A stretch of DNA of 64,000 bases from a bacterium (GTDB taxonomy: Bacteria > Elusimicrobiota > Elusimicrobia > UBA1565 > UBA9628): positions 27,857 to 91,856 of the forward strand of contig JAJZAK010000006.1 in the NCBI GenBank assembly GCA_021799485.1, written 5' to 3'. The stretch's first letter is position 1. Every line of letters starts with the position of its first letter. Shown here piece by piece: positions 16,107-26,606 of the stretch. The notes under the pieces were generated by a model. That model was given only the letters and a program-made list of their open reading frames with translations, ran no database searches and was not told the origin of the DNA. A program made the position numbers and the translations under genes.

Positions 16107-18083
16107 ATGGTCAAGCGCTTTAGAAGGCTCGTCTTCGGAGCCCCTCGCGACGTCGAAGACCCTGGCGTTCATCACAAGATATCGCTCATCGCCTTTTTGG
16201 CTTGGGTCGGGTTGGGGGCGGATGGGCTCTCCTCCTCTTGTTACGGCCCGGACGAGGCCTTTAGGGCCTTGGGCGGGCACGCCTATCTGGCGCTCCCGCT
16301 CGCGCTCGCCGTCGCTCTAACGGTTTTCATTATTTCCTACTGCTACACCCGGATCATCGAGCACTTTCCATTCGGCGGAGGGGGATATATCGTCGCCGGC
16401 CGGCTTCTGGGCCCCACGGTGGGGCTTGTGTCGGGGAGCGCCCTTCTCGTCGACTATGTCCTGACGATCTCGGTCTCGATCGCGGCGGGCATCGACGCCT
16501 TTTTCAGCTTTCTTCCCTATTCGTGGCAAGGCTTAAAACTGGGAATGGAATGCTCGATCATCGTCGCCATGATGCTCATGAATCTGCGGGGGATTAAGGA
16601 ATCGGTGACGGCATTGATGCCCATTTTCCTCCTCTTTCTCGCGACCCACGCCGTCATCATCTTGGGGATCCCCTTCGTGATGACGGGGTCCTTCGGGGCG
16701 GCCGCCGAGGGGGCGAAACAGGGATTTGCGGGCGGCTTGGCAAGCCTGGGCGCGGCGGGTCTTTTCGGTCTTTTTCTGAGATCCTACTCGCTCGGCGCCG
16801 GCACCTACACCGGGATCGAGGCGGTTTCAAACGGCCTCCCCATCATGAGGGAGCCCAAGGTCGAAACGGGCAAGCGCACCATGATTTACATGGCGCTGTC
16901 CCTGGCGCTCACCGCCGGAGGCTTCTTGCTCGGCTATCTCCTTTTGAACGCCCATCCTGTCCCCGGCCGAACGATGAACGCCGTCCTCATCGACAACTTT
17001 GTGAAGGGTTCCTGGCTGAGCGGCGGGCGCGGGGGGAGATGGTTCAAGATCGTGACGCTTCTCTCTGAAACCGCGCTCCTGATCGTCGGGGCCCAAACCG
17101 GCTTCATCGACGGCCCGAGAGTCATGGCCAACATGGCGCATGACTCCTGGCTCCCCAACCGCTTCGGGACCCTCTCCGACAGGCTGACGATCCAGAGCGG
17201 GGTCTTCTTGATTTCCGCGGTGGGCCTGGGGACGCTCCTGTACACCCGCGGTGAGACGAGCACGCTGGTCCTGATGTATTCGATCAACGTCTTCATCACG
17301 TTCTCTCTTTCCCAGCTTGCCATGATGCGATTCTGGTTCGGGAGCCGCCGTCGGGACCCTTCCTGGACCTGGAACATATTCGTCCACGGCGTGGGCTTCG
17401 TGCTGTGCTTCTCCATCTTGGGGGTGAGCCTCTACACCAAGTTCTTCCAGGGGGGCTGGTTGACCATCCTGCTGACGGCGTTGCTCGTCGGCGTCTGTCT
17501 CCTGATCAAAAGGCATTATCGCATCGTCAAGAAGAACCTTTCGCGATTGGATGAAATCATGACGGGACTGCCCCGCACGGAGGAGACGCCGGGCAAACCC
17601 CTTGATCCCAAGGCCCCGACGGCGATCCTTCTTGTCGGCGGCTTTGGCGGCCTCGGGATCCACTCGATCCTGGCCATCCAAAAGCTTTTCCCCTACTATT
17701 TCAAGAACTTCATCTTCGTTTCGGTCGGCGTTGTGGACGCGGCCAGCTTTAAGGGGATCGCTCGTGTCGAGGAGATCCGGCGCACGACGGAGAGATCCTT
17801 AAAAGACTACGTCGCCCTTGCCCGCAGCCTGGGTTTTGCCGCGGACTGGCGCATGGAGATGGGGACCGACGTTCTCGAGCAGGCGGAGCGATTGTGTCTC
17901 GAGTCCGCGAGAGACTATCCGCGCGCCATCATCTTCGCCGGGAGGCTCATCTTCGAGGATGAGAAGTGGTTTCACAGGATTCTCCACAACGAGACGGCCT
18001 ATCAGATTCAGCGCCGCCTTCAGTTCGCGGGCTTAAACGCCATGGTCCTCCCCGTCCGCGTGCTGGCCGGATCCGCGGCGTAA
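16107..18083 (+). CDS. APC-superfamily permease, KimA-like potassium transporter
   Basis: 658 residues. About twelve hydrophobic segments in residues 20-460 are followed by a soluble C-terminal domain (from about 490: TAILLVGGFGGLGIHSILAI) resembling the universal-stress-like domain of KimA/YdaO. The ADGLSSSCYGPDEAFRALG motif in TM1 matches this family's signature. KimA is a high-affinity K+ uptake protein regulated by c-di-AMP in Bacillus, but here only similarity supports that. The start is ATG without a clear SD. It overlaps the convergent symporter gene by 51 bases at the 3' end. Confidence 0.75.
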   Translation: MVKRFRRLVFGAPRDVEDPGVHHKISLIAFLAWVGLGADGLSSSCYGPDEAFRALGGHAYLALPLALAVALTVFIISYCYTRIIEHFPFGGGGYIVAGRLLGPTVGLVSGSALLVDYVLTISVSIAAGIDAFFSFLPYSWQGLKLGMECSIIVAMMLMNLRGIKESVTALMPIFLLFLATHAVIILGIPFVMTGSFGAAAEGAKQGFAGGLASLGAAGLFGLFLRSYSLGAGTYTGIEAVSNGLPIMREPKVETGKRTMIYMALSLALTAGGFLLGYLLLNAHPVPGRTMNAVLIDNFVKGSWLSGGRGGRWFKIVTLLSETALLIVGAQTGFIDGPRVMANMAHDSWLPNRFGTLSDRLTIQSGVFLISAVGLGTLLYTRGETSTLVLMYSINVFITFSLSQLAMMRFWFGSRRRDPSWTWNIFVHGVGFVLCFSILGVSLYTKFFQGGWLTILLTALLVGVCLLIKRHYRIVKKNLSRLDEIMTGLPRTEETPGKPLDPKAPTAILLVGGFGGLGIHSILAIQKLFPYYFKNFIFVSVGVVDAASFKGIARVEEIRRTTERSLKDYVALARSLGFAADWRMEMGTDVLEQAERLCLESARDYPRAIIFAGRLIFEDEKWFHRILHNETAYQIQRRLQFAGLNAMVLPVRVLAGSAA

Positions 18084-19592
18084 AGGCCCCGGCGGCTGCC
18101 GGAACATCCGGGCCCCGAAGAAGACGGCGATGGCGCCTGCGGGAACGTAGAGCCGCCAGTAATCGGCGTGGAGCGCGCGCCAGAAGCCCGAGCCGTCGCC
18201 GGGGGAGAGTTTCCAGGCGAGGACCGCCAGCGTGAGCGTGACGATGGTCGAGCCCAGCATGAGTCCGACAAGCGGCCTTGAGGGCACGCGCCAATCGGTC
18301 AGGACCGCCAGCGCGAAGAGTCCTAGCAGCGGGCCGTAGGTAAAGGACACCATCCGAAAGCCCAGCCACAAAAGATCGCCCCAACGAGGCAAAACGAGCG
18401 CCAGGAAAAGAAAGAGAACGCCGAAGCCCACGAACGATATCTTGGAGACATCGAGATCCCGAAGGGCGGGGCCGCCTCCCTTCCATGTCTTGTAAAAATC
18501 GACGGTGAAGGAGGTCGCGAGCGCGGCCAAGGCGGAGTTGGAGCTGCCCATGGCGGCCGCGGCGAGCGCGGCGAGGAGGAGACCTTTCAGGCCGCTCGGC
18601 ATGGCGTAAAGGATGAAGCGGGGAAAGACATGGTCGGGGTCGCCGACGCCGGCCGCGAAATCCGGATGGAGTTGGGCGAAGGCGTAGATCGAGACGCCGA
18701 TCAAGAGGAAGACGAGCGCGATGGGGACCGAGACGAGGACCGAGAGGATGAGACTCCAGCGGGATTTTTCGGGGTCGTCGCACATGAGCAGCCTTTGGAC
18801 GAGATCCTGGTCCGTGCCGTACGCCGCCGCCGAATTGAAAAATCCCCAGCACGAGATCAGGAGGAAAAGCCACAGATTCTTCGGTTTGAGGAACTCGATG
18901 AAATTGAGCTTGTCGTAGACCGAACCATCCGGGGCCCGGGCGTGGCGTGCCGCGTGAATGATGGCTGGAACGCCGCCTGGGACTTGGCCCGCGACGAAAA
19001 CGACGGCGGCTCCGGCGGCGACGACGATGAGCAGAAACTGAAGGAGATCCGTCCATGCGATCGCCTTGCCGCCTCCCGCCGTCGAGTAGGCGAGAATAAT
19101 GAGGATCGTCAGGGTGACCGCCCAAGGATAGGACAGGACGCCGCCGCTCGCGACCTCAAGGACTTTGGCCGAGGCCACGACGCGGACCGTCGAGGCCAAG
19201 GTCCTTGAGACCAAGAAGTAGCCCGAGGCGGCGGTTCGGGCGCCAGAACCGAAGCGCCGGTCGATCGTCTCGTAGATCGAGGTGACGCGGAGCTTCTGGT
19301 AATAAGGAAGAAAAACGGCGGCAACGAAGAGGGCCGCGGCGATGTCGCCGACGTTGCCAAAGAGGTAGCGGCAGTCGGCGGAATAACCCTCGGCGGGGCC
19401 GCCGATCAGGGTCAAAGCCGAGATCGACGTCGCAAGGAAGCTCGCGGCCGTGACGAGCCAGGGGATCCGGCGCCCTGCGAGGAAGTAATCCTCCGCGCTT
19501 CGCGACGGTGTCTCGGCGGCCCAAATCCCCACCCCGAAAAGGGCCACGACGTAGCCCGCGAGGATCGCCGCGTCGAGGGAGGAAAGGTTCAT
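18033..19592 (-). CDS. Sodium:solute symporter (SSS family)
   Basis: 519 residues from the ATG at 19592 (MNLSSLDAAILAGYVVALFG). About 13 transmembrane helices, with the N-terminal ETPSRSAEDYFLAGRRIPW (SSF signature GR-I-PW), SISALTLIGGPAEGY and STAGGGKAIAWTDLLQF, and a C-terminal half with MGSSNSALAALATSF, the sodium-site region. It cotransports sodium with a small organic solute; the substrate is not clear. A longer reading frame from 19694 has no membrane start and was not used. The 3' end overlaps the convergent KimA-like gene by 51 bases. Confidence 0.88.
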   Translation of the reverse strand: MNLSSLDAAILAGYVVALFGVGIWAAETPSRSAEDYFLAGRRIPWLVTAASFLATSISALTLIGGPAEGYSADCRYLFGNVGDIAAALFVAAVFLPYYQKLRVTSIYETIDRRFGSGARTAASGYFLVSRTLASTVRVVASAKVLEVASGGVLSYPWAVTLTILIILAYSTAGGGKAIAWTDLLQFLLIVVAAGAAVVFVAGQVPGGVPAIIHAARHARAPDGSVYDKLNFIEFLKPKNLWLFLLISCWGFFNSAAAYGTDQDLVQRLLMCDDPEKSRWSLILSVLVSVPIALVFLLIGVSIYAFAQLHPDFAAGVGDPDHVFPRFILYAMPSGLKGLLLAALAAAAMGSSNSALAALATSFTVDFYKTWKGGGPALRDLDVSKISFVGFGVLFLFLALVLPRWGDLLWLGFRMVSFTYGPLLGLFALAVLTDWRVPSRPLVGLMLGSTIVTLTLAVLAWKLSPGDGSGFWRALHADYWRLYVPAGAIAVFFGARMFRQPPGPLRRGSGQHADGEDHGV

Positions 19593-19647
19593 GGCGGCGA
19601 CGGAAGTCGACGGCGCGCCGCGGATGGCCGCGGAGGACGTCGAAAAA

Positions 19648-20136
19648 TCATGAAGCCTTCCGGCGGCTTCGGCCGCATCGCATGAGCGCGGCAAGGATCT
19701 CTTTGGGGCGTTGGCCGCGAGCCTCGATGCGAATGCGGCGGGCGTCGCCCTGGGAATGGAAGAACCTTAGATCGAGACGGTCGCCCGGAAGGTAGATGTC
19801 GCCCGATTCGGGCCACTCGATCGCGATGACGCCCGCGGGGTCCTGGAGCGCCGCCTCGATTCCAACGTCGCCCGTATGAGCCGCGGCGACGCGGTAGAGA
19901 TCGAAGTGGTGGAAGACGAGGCCCTTGCGGCGGTAGATGCGTTCGAGGGTGAAAGTCGGGCTCTGGACGGGCGCCGGGATTCCGAGTCCCCGGACGAGCC
20001 CCGAGACGAATGTCGTCTTGCCGCTGCCGAGCTCTCCTCTCAGGCAAAGGATGTCCAGGGGCTTGAGGAGGCGCCCCATGCGCTCTCCCAGCGAGAGCGT
20101 CTCGTCCGGGCCTCTCGTATTAAGGGCTTGCGTCAC
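19648..20136 (-). CDS. tsaE: tRNA threonylcarbamoyladenosine biosynthesis ATPase
   Basis: 162 residues starting at a GTG (20136). It has an N-terminal ETLSLGERMGRLLKPLDILC, Walker A GELGSGKTTF (about residues 34-43), FTLERIYRRKGLVFHHFDLYR and EWPESGDIYLPGD. This is the TsaE (YjeE) pattern; it works with TsaB/TsaD in t6A tRNA modification. The GTG lies inside the left inverted terminal repeat of the element at 20123-20389, so the first residues MTQALN come from that element; the start is probable but not certain. It is followed by the SSS gene after 55 bases. Confidence 0.85.
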   Translation of the reverse strand: MTQALNTRGPDETLSLGERMGRLLKPLDILCLRGELGSGKTTFVSGLVRGLGIPAPVQSPTFTLERIYRRKGLVFHHFDLYRVAAAHTGDVGIEAALQDPAGVIAIEWPESGDIYLPGDRLDLRFFHSQGDARRIRIEARGQRPKEILAALMRCGRSRRKAS

Positions 20137-20389
20137 AATAATATGAGTGATTTGGAGGCCCCTATCCGAACCGGATGCAAGGCGCGAGGAGCGAGCATAC
20201 CGAGCGTATGTGAGCGATTGAGCAACGCCGCAGGCGGCCGGAGAAGGGCCTCCCGCTGCGGGCCGTCCGCTTTCGGGCTGCGACATCGTTGCGCTCGCCT
20301 TACAGGCCTCGGCCTGCGCGGCTCGCGCGCCTCGTCTCGCCTCGAAACTCGGACGGCCAAATCAATCATATTATTGTGACACAAGCCCT
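20123..20389. mobile_element. MITE-like element with 33-bp inverted terminal repeats
   Basis: The left end (20123-20155) and the right end (20357-20389) are inverted copies matching at 31 of 33 positions, starting AGGGCTTG. The 200-base interior has no transposase and is full of short GC-rich direct and inverted motifs (for example GGCGCGAGGAGCGAGC and GAGCGTATGTGAGCGA). It lies between tsaE and thiL: the tsaE GTG is in the left repeat and the thiL TAG stop begins just outside the right repeat. I see no clear target-site duplication. Confidence 0.75.
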
Positions 20390-21305
20390 AACGACCATGC
20401 CGTTGGCGGAACTGGTCGTACCCGTCTTGGATGGATCCGGACACGCCGTCGCGCCTGGTGAATATCCCGATCCGGTAGGCGGAGGGCAGGGCGGCCATGA
20501 GCCTGCCAAATCGTCGGGGGGGGACGCCGAAGAGTAGCCCGTAATCCTCTCCGGCGTCCGGGTTTCCTGGCGCGATAGGGACGCGGTCGAGCCTATAGGA
20601 CACTCCGGAGGCCCGGGCGATCTCCGCGGCCGAGCGCGAGAGACCGTCCGAGTTGTCGATGAGGGAGGTCGCGAGCCTGGAGCGCGCGAGCACGCGGGCT
20701 GCTTTAAACTGCGGCTCCGGCTCCCAAAACGCCCGGACCGCCCGGCCGCTCTTGATTCCCCGGCGCAGTTCGGACAATCCTTTTCCAGCGAGGCCCAAGG
20801 GGCCGACTCCGCACAGGATGTCCCCGGCGCGGGCCCCGGAGCGTCGAAGGATGAAACGGGGATCCGCCTCTCCCAGGGCCGTCAAGCCGAAAAAGACTCG
20901 CTCGGAGCGCACCAGGTTGCCTCCCAGCAGGGCGGTCTTGAAGAGGGCGCAGTCGGCCGAGAGCCCTTCAAGAAATTCCTGGAAGCGACGCTCGGGCGTC
21001 GAGCCCGGAAATCCCGCGGTCGCGAGGGCCGCGAGGGGCTTGACGTCCCCCATGGCCGCGAGATCGCTTAAATTGACTCGCAAAAGTTTTCGGCCGAGCC
21101 TCTTGAAATCCGCCCAACGGCTTTCAAAATGAGTCCCCTCGACAAGATCGTCGTGGGTCGCGACGAGAACCTTGCCGGAGCCGATCTTGAGGAGGCCGGC
21201 GTCGTCTCCGGGACCGAGAAGAAGAAAAGGGAAGCGCTGCCGCTTAAGCCGCGCATAGATGCGATCCAGGAGGCGTGCCTCGCCAATCGAGGAGAGGAAT
21301 GTCAC
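20388..21305 (-). CDS. thiL: Thiamine-monophosphate kinase
   Basis: 305 residues. N-terminal GPGDDAGLLK with the metal-binding Asp pair, then VATHDDLVEGTHFE, LLRVNLSDLAAMGDVKP (NLSDLAAMGA signature) and GDILCGVGPLG. The C-terminal half has SLIDNSDGLSRSAAEIARAS. ThiL phosphorylates thiamine phosphate to thiamine pyrophosphate. The start is GTG overlapping the nnrD stop (GTGA). Its stop codon touches the right inverted repeat of the element downstream, so the last residues (QFRQRHGR) may differ from those in relatives. Confidence 0.93.
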   Translation of the reverse strand: MTFLSSIGEARLLDRIYARLKRQRFPFLLLGPGDDAGLLKIGSGKVLVATHDDLVEGTHFESRWADFKRLGRKLLRVNLSDLAAMGDVKPLAALATAGFPGSTPERRFQEFLEGLSADCALFKTALLGGNLVRSERVFFGLTALGEADPRFILRRSGARAGDILCGVGPLGLAGKGLSELRRGIKSGRAVRAFWEPEPQFKAARVLARSRLATSLIDNSDGLSRSAAEIARASGVSYRLDRVPIAPGNPDAGEDYGLLFGVPPRRFGRLMAALPSAYRIGIFTRRDGVSGSIQDGYDQFRQRHGR

Positions 21306-22228
21306 CGCGCGAGCTTTTTAAAAGCTTGAGGCAGGTTATCGATGACGTCGCTTGCGGTCGTGGACCAGACGCCCAAGGTCCGGCAGGCGAAATCTCCGGC
21401 CAAGCCATGAAGATGGGCGCCCAGCGCGGCGGCTCCGAAGGCGGTTTCCATGGGCGATCCCTTGAAACGGCCGCTCGCGATCATCTGGGCCCAGAGCCCG
21501 GCGAGGAGGCCCGTTAGGACGTCCCCGGAGCCTCCCTTGGATAGGGAGGGGCCTCCCGTCGCGTTGATGACGGCCTCCCGGCCGTCCGAGACGACGCTGC
21601 CGCGCCCTTTGAGAAGGCAGACGCCGCGCCAGTCCTGGGCGAGCTTCATCGCCGAGGCGGAGCGGTTTTTCAGGACGGCCGTCGTCCGATGGAGGCCGAG
21701 GCACCGCGCCATTTCGCCGGCGTGCGGGGTGAAAACGCATGGAATGGATCGACGGCCGGCGAAGAGATCCCGGGCGCGCTTCGCGGCTCCCGCGAGGGCG
21801 TTTAAGGCGTCGGCGTCCACCACCGCCGGGAGGTCGATGTTCTCAAGGAGGGAGAAGACGAGCTCCTGGGCGCCGGGCGCGAGCGAAAGGCCGGGCCCGA
21901 TCGCGACGACGGTGAACCGGCGGTTTTGGAGGGCTTCCTCGATGGCCGCCAGCGCGGAGGATTCGATCGCGCCCGCGGAGGATTCCGGGAGCCCGAGCGT
22001 CAAGGCCTCGGGAACGGCGGCCGCGGCGGCGTCTTGGAGGCTTCGGGGCAGGGCCAGCGTGACCAAGCCCGCTCCCGAGCGCAACGCCGCCCGGGTCGAA
22101 AGAAGGGGAGCTCCGAGCATTCCCCGAGAGCCTCCCACGATGAGGGCGTGCCCGAAGACGCCCTTGTGGTCGTCGGGCCATCGCGGGACGAGAGCGCGCC
22201 GCAGCGAGGCTAGGGAGGAGGTGGCCAT
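21302..22228 (-). CDS. nnrD: ADP/ATP-dependent NAD(P)H-hydrate dehydratase
   Basis: 308 residues of the ribokinase-like YjeF C-terminal domain. It has KGVFGHALIVGGSRGMLGAP at the N-terminus, IGPGLSL, VVDADALNAL, FTPHAGEMARCLG and LLKGRGSVVSDGREAVINAT followed by the GGSGDVLTGLLAGL motif, whose Asp is the catalytic base. It repairs hydrated NAD(P)H. No NnrE epimerase domain is fused here, unlike in many bacteria. It overlaps acpS by 19 bases and thiL by 4. Confidence 0.92.
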   Translation of the reverse strand: MATSSLASLRRALVPRWPDDHKGVFGHALIVGGSRGMLGAPLLSTRAALRSGAGLVTLALPRSLQDAAAAAVPEALTLGLPESSAGAIESSALAAIEEALQNRRFTVVAIGPGLSLAPGAQELVFSLLENIDLPAVVDADALNALAGAAKRARDLFAGRRSIPCVFTPHAGEMARCLGLHRTTAVLKNRSASAMKLAQDWRGVCLLKGRGSVVSDGREAVINATGGPSLSKGGSGDVLTGLLAGLWAQMIASGRFKGSPMETAFGAAALGAHLHGLAGDFACRTLGVWSTTASDVIDNLPQAFKKLAR

Positions 22229-22591
22229 GATCGGGATTTGCCGGAGGCCAACGCGACCGCCGCGGCGTAGCGCTCCGTGTGGGTCAGCGACAGATCAAGA
22301 TCGCGTCGTACGCGTCCCTGGACGATGACGTAGGGACGGCCGAGGTCGTCGCGTTCGACGCGGATATCCTTGAGCGCGACGCCGCCATGTCCGAGAGCTT
22401 TCCAGACCGCTTCCTTCGCCGCGAACCTCGCTGCGAAATGAGGCCAGGGCTTTTTCTTGGCTCGGCAGTAGCGGATTTCCTCCGGGGCGAATACCCGAGA
22501 GAGAAATAAGGGAGTGCGCCGGGCCACGGCCTTGATGCGGGAGACCTCGATGATGTCGAGGCCCAGGCCCGCGCCGCGTCCCGCTCGGCCC

Positions 22592-22617
<26 letters not shown>
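22210..22617 (-). CDS. acpS: Holo-[acyl-carrier-protein] synthase
   Basis: The domain LGLDIIEVSRIKAVARRTP has the conserved metal-binding Asp (GLD), and FAARFAAKEAVWKALG has the second set (RFAAKEA). This is AcpS, which attaches phosphopantetheine to ACP. The N-terminus is uncertain: AcpS normally begins 2-5 residues before GLGxD, but no ATG or GTG lies there; I used a TTG at 22617, which overlaps the glmS 3' end by 26 bases. A non-standard start nearer to residue 15 is possible. C-terminus LTHTERYAAAVALAS is typical. Confidence 0.85.
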
Positions 22618-24451
<1,834 letters not shown>

Positions 24452-24454
24452 CGT

Positions 24455-25186
24455 TTAGGCCAGGAGTTTTTTCATCTCGGCGACCGCGGCGTTGATCCCG
24501 ACAAAGACGGAGCGGGAGACGATCGAAAAGCCGATGTTGACGGCCTCAAGATGGGCGATGCCGGCCACCGCCCGGACGTTCTCGTAGTCGAGCCCGTGTC
24601 CGGCGTGCACTCTCAGGCCGAGCTCATGGGCCAAGTAGGCCGCCAGGTCTATTTTTTCGAGGGCCGTCTTGCCCTCGCGGCCTCCTTTCGACTCGGCGTA
24701 AGCGGTCGTGCAAAGCTCGACCGTGTCGGCGCCGAGGCTCTTGGCCGAGCGCACGGCGGAGGCTTCCGGGTCGATGAAGAGGCTAACGGACATGCCGGAC
24801 TTCTTGAGGCGCTCGATCGCCCGGCCGGCCGCCTTCTCCGCGCCGTCGGCGAGTCTGAGGCCTCCCTCCGTCGAAACTTCGCCGGGACGCTCCGGCACGA
24901 GGCAGACGGAGAAAGGCTTGGCTTTCGTCACGACGGCCAACATGGCTGGATCGGCGCATACCTCGACGTGGGTCTTGCCCCTGAGGCGGCACAACTCGAA
25001 AAGGTCCTTGTCCTGAATGTGGCGGCGATCGCGGCGCAGGTGGGCGACGATCATGTCCGCCCCCGCTTGCCGGGCGAGCTTGGCGGCCGCGATCGGGTCG
25101 GGTTCGACGTCCCGCCGCGCCTGCCGCAGGGTGGCCCAATGGTCGATGTTCACGCCGAGCTTGACCGGCCGATCTTCAAAGTTCAT
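24455..25186 (-). CDS. pdxJ: Pyridoxine 5'-phosphate synthase
   Basis: 243 residues, standard length. It begins KLGVNIDHWATLRQARR (NIDHVATLR-like; here Trp replaces the usual Val, an odd substitution in an otherwise conserved stretch), with MIVAHLRRDRRHIQDKD and LRVHAGHGLDYENV, and EAVNIGFSIVSRSVFVG at the end. PdxJ condenses aminoacetone phosphate derivatives with deoxyxylulose phosphate to make vitamin B6. It sits between glmM and glmS; overlaps glmM by 11 bases. Confidence 0.95.
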   Translation of the reverse strand: MNFEDRPVKLGVNIDHWATLRQARRDVEPDPIAAAKLARQAGADMIVAHLRRDRRHIQDKDLFELCRLRGKTHVEVCADPAMLAVVTKAKPFSVCLVPERPGEVSTEGGLRLADGAEKAAGRAIERLKKSGMSVSLFIDPEASAVRSAKSLGADTVELCTTAYAESKGGREGKTALEKIDLAAYLAHELGLRVHAGHGLDYENVRAVAGIAHLEAVNIGFSIVSRSVFVGINAAVAEMKKLLA

Positions 25187-26606
25187 CCCAATCCGCCTCC
25201 TCGCTAGTTTCGTTCAGATAAACGGCGCCCAGCGCGCGGGCGATCGTCCTCACGCGGCCGGCCCCCGGGCCCTCCACCATCAAGCGCAGGAGGGGTTCGG
25301 TTCCCGAATAGCGCGCCACGATGCGCCCCGTCCCCTTGAGAGCCGCTTCGTGGCGTTTGAGCGCCGTCTGGAAGCGGCGAAGCGCGTCGAGAGGGGGTTT
25401 GCGCGGCGCGGGGACGTTGAGAATGACTTGGGGAACGGGAACGTAGGCCGGGCGCAGGCTTGAAAGGGGCCGGCCTCGGGCGCGGGCGAAGGCGAGCGTC
25501 TGAAGCGCCGTCAGCATGCCGTCGCCCGTTTTGGCCCAATCCCAAAAGACCAGATGACCCGACGATTCGCCGCCCAGGCTTAAATTCTCGCGCTCCAGGG
25601 CGTCGGAGACATGGCGGTCTCCCACGGGGACTTGGATGGCCGTGATGCCGAGAGCCTCCAGGTGCCGCAAGAGCGCGTAATTGGACATCGTCGTCACGAC
25701 GACCTTGGCGCGGCGCAGAAGCCTCCGCTCAAGGAGTTCCAGCGCGGCGAAGGCGATGAGGGAATCGCCGTCCCACAGCCGTCCCGTCTCGTCGGCGATC
25801 AGCACGCGGTCCGCGTCTCCGTCGAAGCTTAATCCCGCGAAGGCCCGGGCCGATTTCGTCGCGCGAACCATGCGTTCCGGATGGACCGAGCCGCAGTCGC
25901 GGTTGATATTGGTCCCATCAGGGTGCGCCGCGATGGGCGTCACCTCGGCCCCGAGACTCTTAAAGAGCGCTGGCGCCAGCGCCGAGGAGGCGCCGTTGGC
26001 GCAGTCCACCACGAGCCGAAGGCCCCGTAGATCCAGATGCGCCGGGAAGCTCGATCTCAGGAAATCCCGATAAAGCTTCAAGCCCCATTGCGAACGCTCG
26101 ACGCGAGGGCTCTCCCTAGGGGCCGCGGCTTGGCGGGAGGGCGGGAAAAACTCCTTTTCCGCCCTGGCTTCCTCCTCCTGCGACATCTTAAAGCCGTCCG
26201 CCGTGAAGAACTTGAGACCGTTGTAGCGAGCGGGGTTGTGGCTCGCCGAAATGGAGATTCCCAGGACGCCGCCGAGACGGGGCACCAGCCTCGAAAGGGA
26301 GGGGGTCGGCAGAATGCCGAGGTCGATAGCCTTGATCCCCGCCCGGGCAAGGCCCCGCGCCGTCGCGGCGGCGAGGGACGGGCCGGTCCCCCTCCCGTCG
26401 CGGACGATCAAGGCCCGCGGCGGGCCGCCGTTGGCGGCCCTAGGCCGAGATCGGAGGAGGATCGAGGCCGTCGCGGCGACGAGCCGAACGACGGAGTCGC
26501 GGTCGAGCGGGAATTCGCCCGGAATGCCGCGGATCCCATCGGTGCCGAAAAGCCGCGGCGCTTCGGAGGACTGGCTAGGCAGGGGCGCCAGCCTTGAGGA
26601 TGCCAT
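25176..26606 (-). CDS. glmM: Phosphoglucosamine mutase
   Basis: 476 residues of the alpha-D-phosphohexomutase family. [18 protein letters not shown] is at the N-terminus, then [18 protein letters not shown] with the phospho-Ser, [15 protein letters not shown] (metal loop), [10 protein letters not shown] (sugar-binding loop) and [17 protein letters not shown]. It converts glucosamine-6-P to glucosamine-1-P for UDP-GlcNAc. The ATG at 26606 gives 18 residues before RLFGTDG and overlaps the ftsH 3' end by 32 bases; no closer start exists. Confidence 0.96.
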   Translation of the reverse strand: MASSRLAPLPSQSSEAPRLFGTDGIRGIPGEFPLDRDSVVRLVAATASILLRSRPRAANGGPPRALIVRDGRGTGPSLAAATARGLARAGIKAIDLGILPTPSLSRLVPRLGGVLGISISASHNPARYNGLKFFTADGFKMSQEEEARAEKEFFPPSRQAAAPRESPRVERSQWGLKLYRDFLRSSFPAHLDLRGLRLVVDCANGASSALAPALFKSLGAEVTPIAAHPDGTNINRDCGSVHPERMVRATKSARAFAGLSFDGDADRVLIADETGRLWDGDSLIAFAALELLERRLLRRAKVVVTTMSNYALLRHLEALGITAIQVPVGDRHVSDALERENLSLGGESSGHLVFWDWAKTGDGMLTALQTLAFARARGRPLSSLRPAYVPVPQVILNVPAPRKPPLDALRRFQTALKRHEAALKGTGRIVARYSGTEPLLRLMVEGPGAGRVRTIARALGAVYLNETSEEADWDEL

